IMG/VR virus record: IMGVR_UViG_3300028025_001991 | Location: 1 to 25,494 of that record | Length of the DNA stretch: 25,494 nt | DNA from: a virus | Strand: one strand, 5' to 3' | In this document: positions 14,451 through 21,981 of the stretch, one piece after another | Position numbering within the stretch: position 1 is the stretch's first letter | Layout of the letters: each line of letters begins with the position of its first letter | Position numbers and translations under genes: made by a program | Notes under the pieces: generated by a model | Seen by the model: the letters and a program-made list of their open reading frames with translations, nothing else | Database searches by the model: none | What the model was told of the DNA's origin: nothing

Positions 14451-17420
14451 TTATTGTCCCACAGCCGCGCCATTTAGAACAGCCAGTAACACAGGGCTTT
14501 GTTCCCTAGAGGATGTGCCGGTTAGCGTAGACACAAAACGAGGGTGGTTCAGGTTTACGATCAGGCAGTGTGTCTGGCCGGGGCTCCTGTCCCTGCATCC
14601 TTTAAACATTGTCACGCGGTCGCGTTTGGCGATCAGTGCACCGTTGGACTCAAGCTCCCGCTCAACTCGATCCATGCTGTCCTTCGTACGGTTTAGCCAT
14701 GCCTTGAACAACGTCGAGTTTATTGAAATCACACTTCCCGGCATCACTGGGTTGTTCGAGTCATAGACCACCTTCACGCGTGCTACGGCTTTCTCTGGGG
14801 CAGGTTGTGTGACCTGTTCTTTACCTGTGCCGTATACCTCTGTGCAATGCACTAAGCGGTCGTTGTGCTCCATGATGTACTGGCCGATGGTGTCGAACAC
14901 ATCTGACTTATTCTCAATAGCTGCCCTACGAGTCTGCTTAACACGGTCAATCATGTACTCAATAGTCTGCTTAACATCGAATGGGAACATACCCAAGGCT
15001 TGGCCAATGCGTCCCATGCCCCATGATGCAATGAGTAGCGTTCTATAGAAGCGCTCTTGCGGCTCAAACACAAAGCCGAACGTTTTATTAAATGATGCCT
15101 CAGACCAATTCCACACAGCTTCTGGGCCGCCCTTGTCGATCACAACTTGCACAAGCTCAGGGAAAGCCCAACCGTTGTTCTTCTCTAGTAGCGCGTAGAA
15201 ATCGTAACCATTGCTACGCCCATCCTCGCGGGTAGCGACAAATTCTCTGTCGTCCTGAATGAACTCCAAGCAACGAGCTTTCAGTGGGTCATTGCCCGAC
15301 TGCGCGTTCTCAAACTTCTGGTACATTGAAATGTTGGACGTCACATGAGTAGGCCCGCACCACTTAGCAGGCTCGCGCAACTCGCGCTCTTTCGTCATTG
15401 AAATCTTCTCACGACCAGAGCTCAGTGTGTAACCAATGTCGGCCATGTCACGGTCGTCAGATGCAGTCATCTCATCGATACAGCATGGCAAGTTGTTCAG
15501 CACGCCACGCATCTTGTACAGCGCGTTGGCTGTGTCCTTTTGGCTAAGGAACAATTCCTTGGGGTAACCGATCAAACTGTTAACACCGATGATGGACAAT
15601 GATTTGCCGGTGGTTGTCTCGTGCGAATAGATCGACACGATGGCTGTTGCATTACCTGCTACAGGGCCAAGGATGCCTACTGTACCCGTCAGGATTGATG
15701 CACGGATGTTGTCTGTACCGGGAAGGGTAAGCATCTCCATGGCACGCACCCACTCAGAGCGTTCACCATGCGGGCCAATGAGCTTGGAGAAATTGGCGGC
15801 GGGCCCACGCAGACGTGTGTCTACTGTGCCAGTTGGAGAGCCGAGCACTGTCTGCCCGCACATGAACGAGCCGTCCTCTTGCCAACCAAAGTTGACGAAA
15901 TCCAAACCTGTGGGCGCTTGTTGTTGCACCATAGATAAATAGTCCATTAAATAACTCCTTACTTTTTCTTGCTGTCCAGCATTTTTAATATAAATTTGTT
16001 GGTTCAATAAAAATCCTGAGAAGTCCTTGCCGATCGTCGCAAGCACAGTGATCTCGTGTTCTGTTTCTTTCCACCCAGTCATCGGGTATTTGGTCAGCAT
16101 CTTGAACGCTGACTTCTTACTCTCTGGGTCGTGGTACACACCCGTGATGTGCATCTCGTAGGGGCTGACGTGGTCAAACTCAATTACTTCTTGCGCGACT
16201 TCATTGCCGTTTGCATCGGTCGTCGTGATCTCAGTCTTGACCTCGCGCATGATGTTGTTGTTCTGAATCGCGTAGCCCTTGGGCAGTGTGAACGTGAATT
16301 CTTCACCTGCATCAGTAACAATCTCAGTCTCAGTCGCAACGGACAACTGCGCAGGGCTTGTAATGTTTCCACGGCTCGGGCATCCCTCGCAACCCTTGGA
16401 GCACAGCTGCTCGAACTTAGCGCATGTGGTTGGCCCTGTACCATTCCAACCATCGAGCTTGGCCATGCTTGCATCGAGATCAAAGTCAGGGTGCTTACCT
16501 GCAATCTTGATGACAGCTTCTTTGACATCGGTACAGTGTTTGGCTAAGCCTAGCGAAGCACGCCATAATGGCTCAGGTACATCGCGACCAGCGGCATCGA
16601 GAACGCCGCCAGAATCAACAAGAGCTTTGACTTGGTTGCATCGGCTTGCAACTGCGTCGAGGTTGACATCATTTGAGTTGAGCACTGCATCGAGTATTGA
16701 TGACTTCCCACCCTTGCGTGATGCAGTTGCTTTCTTTGCGACAGGCCCTTTATTGAACCAAGGCTTAAGGATCGTGAAGAGCGAAGCTGCATCGTAGTCT
16801 GGGCAGTCCGCAACACACTTGACTTCCTTCCATGGCTGTTGCTTCTTATGATGCGTGCCGACGGGACGGAGCACCATAGATGGGTCGTGAATCTTTGATG
16901 TGTCAATTACAACTCCCTGTTCTTCTAATGCAATGCGAAATGCAATGGAGGCTTTCTCCCAGTGTTCCCTACTCACAGCCTGTGTCAGTGGCCAATACAA
17001 GTGCACGCCGTTGCCGGATGAAATCACCATCGGGTCTGGCATACCAATAGCCGCAAGCGCAGGCATCATCGCCTTCATACCTTCCGCCTTAGTGGCGTAA
17101 GGTGTCTTACTGCCAATATCCAAATCGAGGGCCAGTGCTTTGAACCAAGTGGCTTGCACTTGTTTACGTTCGATCTTTTCACGACCATCCGGTCGAGCTA
17201 CTCTGTTGTTTGCAAACGCACCAACAGAAAAATAAATTGTGGTCTCAGGTTCAGCATCCCACATTGAAATGTTGGCAACAGCTTCGTCGATATCTGAGAA
17301 CGATCCGCGGTTCCAACCGAACCCTCTTGGGTTTTGGCCTGTGTGGTCAGGCTTGTGTGCCATGATGACGACTTCGTCACGTTGGGCAAATATACGAGTA
17401 AGAAAGTTTTTTGTGTCCAA
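14451..17420 (-). CDS. Primase-helicase: AEP-like primase with DUF927-like ATPase
   Basis: A protein of 989 residues starting with TTG at 17420, supported by AGGGG at 17431-17427 with a 6-nt spacer; the first ATG would remove 19 residues. The N-terminal archaeo-eukaryotic primase-like domain shows Asp99 and Asp101 (ALALDLDIG), SSGNGVHLYWPL with His140, and HDPSMVLRPVGTHHK near 178-191. A four-Cys cluster (C333, C340, C344, C347) precedes the ATPase. The C-terminal part has a divergent P-loop HETTTGKS (600-607), a Walker-B-like CCIDE (646-650) and GYTLSSGREKISMTK, as in DUF927 helicase-like proteins. It should lay primers and unwind DNA at the phage fork. The usual first Gly of the P-loop is missing. 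It is separated from the upstream gene by a terminator. Confidence 0.85.
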   Translation of the reverse strand: MDTKNFLTRIFAQRDEVVIMAHKPDHTGQNPRGFGWNRGSFSDIDEAVANISMWDAEPETTIYFSVGAFANNRVARPDGREKIERKQVQATWFKALALDLDIGSKTPYATKAEGMKAMMPALAAIGMPDPMVISSGNGVHLYWPLTQAVSREHWEKASIAFRIALEEQGVVIDTSKIHDPSMVLRPVGTHHKKQQPWKEVKCVADCPDYDAASLFTILKPWFNKGPVAKKATASRKGGKSSILDAVLNSNDVNLDAVASRCNQVKALVDSGGVLDAAGRDVPEPLWRASLGLAKHCTDVKEAVIKIAGKHPDFDLDASMAKLDGWNGTGPTTCAKFEQLCSKGCEGCPSRGNITSPAQLSVATETEIVTDAGEEFTFTLPKGYAIQNNNIMREVKTEITTTDANGNEVAQEVIEFDHVSPYEMHITGVYHDPESKKSAFKMLTKYPMTGWKETEHEITVLATIGKDFSGFLLNQQIYIKNAGQQEKVRSYLMDYLSMVQQQAPTGLDFVNFGWQEDGSFMCGQTVLGSPTGTVDTRLRGPAANFSKLIGPHGERSEWVRAMEMLTLPGTDNIRASILTGTVGILGPVAGNATAIVSIYSHETTTGKSLSIIGVNSLIGYPKELFLSQKDTANALYKMRGVLNNLPCCIDEMTASDDRDMADIGYTLSSGREKISMTKERELREPAKWCGPTHVTSNISMYQKFENAQSGNDPLKARCLEFIQDDREFVATREDGRSNGYDFYALLEKNNGWAFPELVQVVIDKGGPEAVWNWSEASFNKTFGFVFEPQERFYRTLLIASWGMGRIGQALGMFPFDVKQTIEYMIDRVKQTRRAAIENKSDVFDTIGQYIMEHNDRLVHCTEVYGTGKEQVTQPAPEKAVARVKVVYDSNNPVMPGSVISINSTLFKAWLNRTKDSMDRVERELESNGALIAKRDRVTMFKGCRDRSPGQTHCLIVNLNHPRFVSTLTGTSSREQSPVLLAVLNGAAVGQ

Positions 17421-17426
17421 GACATG

Positions 17427-17431
17427 CCCCT
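17427..17431 (-). promoter_or_regulatory. Ribosome binding site deciding the TTG start of the primase gene
   Basis: On the - strand AGGGG is followed by CATGTC and then TTG. The ATG inside the spacer is in another frame that gives an unrelated product, so the TTG is the start that fits both the spacing and the protein. Confidence 0.6.
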
Positions 17432-17436
17432 AGATG

Positions 17437-17459
17437 AAAAACCCCGGCGTTACCCGGGG
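17437..17459 (-). terminator. Intrinsic terminator between the putative SSB and primase genes
   Basis: On the - strand CCCCGG (17459-17454), loop GTAACG and CCGGGG (17447-17442) form a 6-pair all-GC stem followed by TTTTT (17441-17437). It lies 23 nt past the stop of the 303-residue gene and just before the ribosome binding site of the primase gene. It probably lowers transcription into the primase, because no other gene separates them. Confidence 0.8.
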
Positions 17460-17481
17460 AGCGATTTACGTTTTTATTTTA

Positions 17482-18393
17482 TTACTCGTCGAACAAACTG
17501 TCGAGCTTTGCCGCTAATTCATCCGACGCTTTTACTGGAGCGACGACTGGTTTTGCCGTTGTGGTTTTCTGTGGAACACCATGAGACACCGTTTCGTCTT
17601 CGTATGCATCATCGACTTGTTGTACGGGTGCAACAGGTGCCGCAATACTTTGCTTCGCTGTTGGTGCCGCAATAGCAGGCCCTGCCGCTTGAGGAGCGAG
17701 CTGACGTGTAGCTACTTTAACAGAATCACTTGCCAACAAAGTGTCGACGCGAGAAATTGCTTTCTCAGGCACGTAACCTTTTTGTTTGAACGTGATCTTG
17801 GGGAAGCTAGCTTGGTCGTCGAAGCCCAACTCAGTGATGACTTCTTCAGGGCCAATGCCGTAGTTGCCCAAGTCCTTGAAGTACTCACGCAAAGCTTTCA
17901 TGCCGCTGACAGGCACAGTCAGGCTGTAGACCTTTGATGGATCAGCCGCGGCCACCACTGCCAAGTGACGTTGATCCGCACACATCTTTGACTTTGCACC
18001 AGAGGGCAGAATCTTAGAGCCAAGCACATTGTTCGGGCAGTCAGCGCAACCACTGTGCACGGGAGCCTCAACGCTAGCATCAGGCTTGAGACCATCATTC
18101 GACCAACAATCTGGACGGACATTCTCTGCCGATGCATCGAACGCTTTAGCGTAGAACACCTTGGAGACCCTAGGGTTTGCACCTACGATGATGGTGTCCA
18201 GTGTGACGCCAACTGTGGTTTCAACACCGTCTTCGCTCAAGCGGTAACGCCCTGCACGAATGCTGATACGGGGGATACCACCGCCATTGTCACTGCCGAC
18301 GATGGCAGAAGCAACTGTTGACTTAACGCCTGCTTGTTGACGGGCGGCGATACGGGCTGCAATGTGTGCAGGTACTGTTTGAATGTTGCTCAT
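17482..18393 (-). CDS. Putative single-stranded DNA-binding protein with zinc motif
   Basis: A protein of 303 residues with AGGAG 7 nt before the ATG, the best ribosome binding site of the block, which suggests high expression. Residues 40-160 look beta-rich (IPRISIRAGRYRL, TLDTIIVGANPRVSKVFY) and hold four cysteines (C96, C116, C119, C138) in a zinc-like spacing. Residues 230-290 are a flexible Ala/Pro/Gln linker, and the end is acidic and hydrophobic (ELAAKLDSLFDE). An OB-like core, disordered linker and acidic C-terminal tip is the plan of bacterial and phage ssDNA-binding proteins, where the tip recruits partners. The location next to helicase and primase fits. No exact family is recognised, so the function is inferred from layout. 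Confidence 0.55.
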   Translation of the reverse strand: MSNIQTVPAHIAARIAARQQAGVKSTVASAIVGSDNGGGIPRISIRAGRYRLSEDGVETTVGVTLDTIIVGANPRVSKVFYAKAFDASAENVRPDCWSNDGLKPDASVEAPVHSGCADCPNNVLGSKILPSGAKSKMCADQRHLAVVAAADPSKVYSLTVPVSGMKALREYFKDLGNYGIGPEEVITELGFDDQASFPKITFKQKGYVPEKAISRVDTLLASDSVKVATRQLAPQAAGPAIAAPTAKQSIAAPVAPVQQVDDAYEDETVSHGVPQKTTTAKPVVAPVKASDELAAKLDSLFDE

Positions 18394-18782
18394 GAGGTTA
18401 CTCCTGTTATTGAGCTTTGGGGGGGACGCATGGCATGAACCACTGCGCGGAAAAGGTAATCTTTAATTTGTTGCTCTTTAGGTAGATCAGCAAATGGTTT
18501 GATGCAGGGATGGATTTTTAGCACTGGGTCTTTAGCCAACCCATACTCCCAACCATCTGCAATCTTCTGAGCCATCCAACTTTCGTGGCTAGCTTCAGGG
18601 CCAACGTCGTTGTGGGTATGCAGGTCTACGCCTAGCAAGGCGCTTTCCTTTTGCCACTCTGGCGCGTCTTCCCATGAAGGTTGGCTGTCATCGCCAATAG
18701 CTTGGCAATATGCGCGGTTCACCTCATGGCATACACGTGCTGTGTGCGTCATGTACGCGAGGACTAAGTCGTCGTCATTCAT
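18390..18782 (-). CDS. RyR-domain protein
   Basis: A protein of 130 residues. The ATG at 18782 is chosen because AAGGA lies 8-9 nt upstream; a longer frame to 18872 would run into the preceding gene. The N-terminal 35 residues form a helix (VLAYMTHTARVCHEVN). The rest follows the RyR (ryanodine receptor repeat) pattern: a Trp-containing start (PSWEDAPEWQKESALLGVD), PEASHESWMAQKIADGWEYG, DPVLKIHPCIKPFADLP, and KDYLFRAVVHA. RyR domains occur as single units in bacteria and phages, with no settled function. Its stop overlaps the start of the putative SSB (ATGA), so the two are probably coupled. Confidence 0.75.
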   Translation of the reverse strand: MNDDDLVLAYMTHTARVCHEVNRAYCQAIGDDSQPSWEDAPEWQKESALLGVDLHTHNDVGPEASHESWMAQKIADGWEYGLAKDPVLKIHPCIKPFADLPKEQQIKDYLFRAVVHAMRPPQSSITGVTS

Positions 18783-18786
18783 TAAG

Positions 18787-19179
18787 TTATTCCTTTGATT
18801 GAGCTTTACGTAGATTAAATACGCGGGTTGATGAGAAGTTGACACCGGGGGGTGGAGCACCATTGGCTTCAATGAAACTCTTAACTCCCAGTTTCGATGC
18901 GCGGGCTTCTACCATGTCCCACGAATCGTTTTCCTTGCAATACGCAAAGAACTCTTCACGCGACGCAACGGTCGCGGTATGGTGTGTCGACCAGTAGGCC
19001 GTACCAAAATTTGTCTTGACAGACTCGAGACCATCTTCCTGCGCTTTAGCAGTCATCCAGTTCTCTACAGCAACAAGCTTTTCCATAAGCTTGGCCTTAG
19101 CGGCTTTGTGCTCACGCTCGAGGGCGTCAATAGCACCGCGTACTTGCAGATATTTCTCTGCGGCTAATTCATAGTTCAT
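18787..19179 (-). CDS. Conserved phage protein of unknown function
   Basis: A protein of 130 residues. AGGA lies 8 nt before the ATG. The first 50 residues form a charged helix or coiled coil (ALEREHKAAKAKLMEKLVAV). Then come SVKTNFGTAYWSTHHTATV, a helix with REEFFAYCKEND and a C-terminal SFIEANGAPPPGVNF. I have seen this layout in replication regions of other phages, always without a function, and cannot name a family. It lies between the helicase and the RyR gene, 4 nt from the next start. Confidence 0.6.
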   Translation of the reverse strand: MNYELAAEKYLQVRGAIDALEREHKAAKAKLMEKLVAVENWMTAKAQEDGLESVKTNFGTAYWSTHHTATVASREEFFAYCKENDSWDMVEARASKLGVKSFIEANGAPPPGVNFSSTRVFNLRKAQSKE

Positions 19180-19200
19180 AAGTAAATCCTAACTGTTTAA

Positions 19201-20751
19201 CTAATCGTCACTGTTGATGCCTTGCACCAAATTCAAAAACTCCGCCAATGTGTTCTGCTTTGCGCGGAGTCGGCGGTATAACTCTGCTTCAAAGCCTGTG
19301 GCCCAGATGTGCCATACAGTCGTCTTGCCAGTTGTTGTCAACCGGCGAATCCTTGCATTGGCTTGCTCATACTGTTCAAGTGAATAAATTGGAGCAAACC
19401 AAACAATATCTTTCGCACGTGTCAATGTCAATCCATGTGCCGCCACTTTCGGGTGAGCCAACAAAATCTGTGGCCTGTCCGTGTGTTGGAAGTCGTTGAA
19501 GATTTGATTGCGGTCGTTCTTGCTAACGTCGCCGTGAACCGATGCAACATCGAATCCATCAGCAGTTAGCTTCGCCTGCAACTCATCTTGTACGCCTCTC
19601 AGCGGAACAAATATGATGACCTTGTCACCAATCTCGTTAAGTAGTTCAGTAAGTGTATTATACCTCAACGAGCCATCGATTGCAATCTTACCGGTCTCGC
19701 TGTATACGACACCGCAGCTTATTTGCAACATCTTACTCAGCACAACCGCCGCATTCGCAGCAGTCACTTCACCCGCCGCAAACACAGTCACGGCTTTGTC
19801 TTTCATTTCCTTAAACGCTTTTTGTTGTTGAGGTGTTAGCTCTGTCTTGCGACCAACGAAGTTAGTGTCAGGTAAATCCTTGCACTCGTCAAGCGAAAAA
19901 CGAATCGATGGTTGCAAAACTTTCTTACATGTCTCAAGCGCATCTTGTCGTGGTGTCCACTTAAACGTTGTCACCTTTTGCATCACCATGTCTTTGAACG
20001 TCGTGAAGCTCTTAGGGCAAGTGGGCGAATCAACAAGTCGTGCGAGTGTCCATGCATCAGCAGGTGTCTGTGAGATCGGTGTACCCGTGAGCATCCACAG
20101 CCATGGCTTATGCGTCTGCATCCACTTAGCAAAAATCTTGTATCGTTGTGAGCTCGGTGACTTCAGTGCTGTGGCCTCGTCGTAAATTACTACGTCGAAC
20201 CCTTTCAAGTCTGCGGCCATGTTACTAAAGCCATCGTGGTTAATGATGAAGTACTGCACACCGGGCTTCTCTAGCAGTTGCTTGCGCTTCTCCTTCGTAC
20301 CAGTGACGATCGAAAACATGCGATGCGGCAAGTGGTGCTTGAGCTCCCTCCCCCATACAACAGTTAGCGTCGACAACGGCGCGACGATCAGAATCTTTTT
20401 CGCAACGCCTTCATCAAGCAAGAAGTCCGCGGCCCAGATCGAGCTGATGGACTTGCCAGTACCCGGTGCGTTAAGGCATAGGGCACGCTTGTGTGTTGTG
20501 AGAAAGGCGGCAGTGTCCTTCTGGTGATCCATCGGTGTAAACCGAGCAGGCCAGTTGTAGTAATGCATGATGGGAGCTGGAACACTAAAGCCCAAGTTCT
20601 TCAACACGATTGACTCGTCCACACCATACGGCACAGCAAGCATCGACTCACCATCATGGTTGAATTGCTTGGCGTGCGGCATCACAGACTGCACAGTGGC
20701 ATTCTCATTGCTGTTAATGATGATCTTACGTTTGTCAGGTATTACAAGCAT
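19201..20751 (-). CDS. SNF2-family DNA helicase / ATPase
   Basis: A protein of 516 residues from the ATG at 20751; a TTG at 20766 would add five. Neither has a strong ribosome binding site, and both overlap the preceding nuclease gene (by 10 or 25 nt). Superfamily 2 motifs are clear: FTPMDHQK near residue 72 (Q-like), APGTGKS at 95-101 (motif I), VVIYDEATALKSPSSQR with DEAT at 191-194 (motif II), MLTGTPI near 221 (motif III), KVIIFVPLR, VHGDVSKNDR (motif V region) and QANARIRRLTTTGKT (motif VI). Phage members of this family act in replication or recombination, often with a VRR-NUC or RecB-like nuclease, both encoded just upstream here. A branch-migration or fork-remodelling role is inferred. 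Confidence 0.88.
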   Translation of the reverse strand: MLVIPDKRKIIINSNENATVQSVMPHAKQFNHDGESMLAVPYGVDESIVLKNLGFSVPAPIMHYYNWPARFTPMDHQKDTAAFLTTHKRALCLNAPGTGKSISSIWAADFLLDEGVAKKILIVAPLSTLTVVWGRELKHHLPHRMFSIVTGTKEKRKQLLEKPGVQYFIINHDGFSNMAADLKGFDVVIYDEATALKSPSSQRYKIFAKWMQTHKPWLWMLTGTPISQTPADAWTLARLVDSPTCPKSFTTFKDMVMQKVTTFKWTPRQDALETCKKVLQPSIRFSLDECKDLPDTNFVGRKTELTPQQQKAFKEMKDKAVTVFAAGEVTAANAAVVLSKMLQISCGVVYSETGKIAIDGSLRYNTLTELLNEIGDKVIIFVPLRGVQDELQAKLTADGFDVASVHGDVSKNDRNQIFNDFQHTDRPQILLAHPKVAAHGLTLTRAKDIVWFAPIYSLEQYEQANARIRRLTTTGKTTVWHIWATGFEAELYRRLRAKQNTLAEFLNLVQGINSDD

Positions 20752-21047
20752 GTCAGTGCGACCCAAGCTTTGAACTCAATTTCCCACACATCAACAGAAG
20801 TCTCGCGAACGATCCATACTTTCCCACCGCTGTTCAATATCGCGCTGATCTCTTTGTCTTGGTGGGCTGTAGTAGTGCCTTTACCGAACTTGGTTTCAAC
20901 AGCAAAAAAATGACCATCAACATGGCCCACAAAGTCAGGCACACCAGACCGACCAAAGCCATTAGCAGATGGCATAAACCACCAACATTTCTCAGTAGCC
21001 TTGAGTACATCTTTGACAATCTTTTTAACATCGCCTTCATTCTTCAT
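20742..21047 (-). CDS. VRR-NUC domain nuclease
   Basis: A protein of 101 residues. AGAGG lies about 8 nt before the ATG. It matches the stand-alone VRR-NUC fold of the PD-(D/E)XK superfamily: GFGRSGVPDFVG with Asp38, HFFAVETKFGKG with Glu51 and Lys53, TTTAHQDKEI with Gln63, then VWIVRE. The full catalytic set is present. Relatives are structure-specific nucleases, including the phage version of the FAN1 nuclease domain, that cut branched DNA. It overlaps the SNF2 helicase by 10 nt, a pairing often seen in phages, so the two probably act together on branched intermediates. Confidence 0.88.
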   Translation of the reverse strand: MKNEGDVKKIVKDVLKATEKCWWFMPSANGFGRSGVPDFVGHVDGHFFAVETKFGKGTTTAHQDKEISAILNSGGKVWIVRETSVDVWEIEFKAWVALTCL

Positions 21048-21051
21048 TTAG

Positions 21052-21285
21052 TTAACCTCTGTAGTGGTTGCTACAAGTTTGTCGATACCCATTTAGTATC
21101 GGAAACCCACACGTCGCTTGTTGATTGCAATTTGGCTCATCGCATGCCAACACCAATGACTGATCTCGACAATCTGGGCATGCGTACAACATGTCCCCTT
21201 CATTGAATGGATCGGGGGCAGATAACATATTTTCCTCAAGCCCTAGCCATCTACAGTGTCGGTTTTCACAGACATACTTTTTCAT
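21052..21285 (-). CDS. Zinc-ribbon-like cysteine-rich protein
   Basis: A protein of 77 residues. AAAGG is well placed before the ATG, and its start overlaps the preceding stop (ATGA). Eight cysteines fall in two groups: C6, C11, C36, C39 and C48, C53, C59, C71 (with His74 near), enough for two zinc sites. The segment YACPDCRDQ is a typical zinc knuckle. There is no recognised family. Placed between two nucleases in the replication block, it may bind nucleic acid or a partner protein, but this is inference. Confidence 0.65.
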   Translation of the reverse strand: MKKYVCENRHCRWLGLEENMLSAPDPFNEGDMLYACPDCRDQSLVLACDEPNCNQQATCGFPILNGYRQTCSNHYRG

Positions 21286-21974
21286 CGTTTACCTTTCAGT
21301 CGTGCGTCAGGGCAAATGTCTTTTGCCGCGCACCATGGGCATAAGCCCGAGGGTTTTGTTTTGAATACACCGAGCTCGATTGTGTCTTGCACCTTGGTAA
21401 ACCTAGGCTTCAGTGCCCGCCACATGGAGTCTAAGAACCTGCGCTCATACGTCGCGTTTGTTGTCTCGTTGAACTTGAGCCAGATGAATGACGTCTTAAC
21501 CTTGGTAACTTCAGGGTAGTGCCAGAACACCATGGCCGCAAACAACTGCAACTGTGTTGGGTTGTCCTTCACTTTGCCAGTCTTGTAGTCAAGGCAGTAT
21601 GCAGTGTCACCATCCACAACGAGTACGTCAGCGATCGATCTGATCCACACATCTTTAGCAAACCAGTCGACGGGTTGCAGGTCTGCATTGACAGCCATTT
21701 GATGCTCGAACAATTTCTCGCCCGGTCGTTTCATGATGACATCGACAACGCTACCCCACTGATCGAGTGTGCTACGTCCTTCACTGGACAATGAATCTAG
21801 ATCAAGCACACCACGGCCTTTAGCCTCTAGCAACTTGTGAACACGGTCACCATATTCGGATGCCTCGTTCGATGTGTTGAGTACGCGTTTGGATACGTAC
21901 AAGTAATCGAACTGGGCCTCGCATGTTTCAAAGGTTGATAAACGACTAAACGACAGTGGCATTGGTTGTGACAT
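21282..21974 (-). CDS. PD-(D/E)XK exonuclease, Cas4/RecB-like, probable Fe-S protein
   Basis: A protein of 230 residues. The ATG at 21974 is chosen because TAGGA sits just upstream and it starts after the polymerase stop; the frame extends 48 nt further inside that gene. It opens with LSFSRLSTFETCEAQFDYLY, the usual start of PDDEXK_1 nucleases, then YGDRVHKLLEA (His46), Asp116 in SIADVLVVDG, LDYKTGK with Asp129 and Lys131, and QLQLFA. Cys18, Cys212, Cys215 and Cys221 match the four Fe-S ligands of Cas4 and AddB. Phage versions are 5'-3' or recombination exonucleases. It is likely to process ends during replication or recombination. Confidence 0.85.
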   Translation of the reverse strand: MSQPMPLSFSRLSTFETCEAQFDYLYVSKRVLNTSNEASEYGDRVHKLLEAKGRGVLDLDSLSSEGRSTLDQWGSVVDVIMKRPGEKLFEHQMAVNADLQPVDWFAKDVWIRSIADVLVVDGDTAYCLDYKTGKVKDNPTQLQLFAAMVFWHYPEVTKVKTSFIWLKFNETTNATYERRFLDSMWRALKPRFTKVQDTIELGVFKTKPSGLCPWCAAKDICPDARLKGKR

Positions 21975-21981
21975 AAGTTTC

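Noticed and set aside
16131-16797. Two overlapping + strand frames of 138 and 172 residues
   Set aside because: They are antisense to the primase-helicase middle region and lack initiation signals or motifs.
17198-17425. ATG at 17425 (75-residue frame) as the primase start
   Set aside because: It is in another frame and lacks primase motifs; the TTG at 17420 gives the primase protein.
18783-18872. Longer N-terminus of the RyR gene
   Set aside because: It would overlap the upstream gene by 86 nt; AAGGA marks the ATG at 18782.
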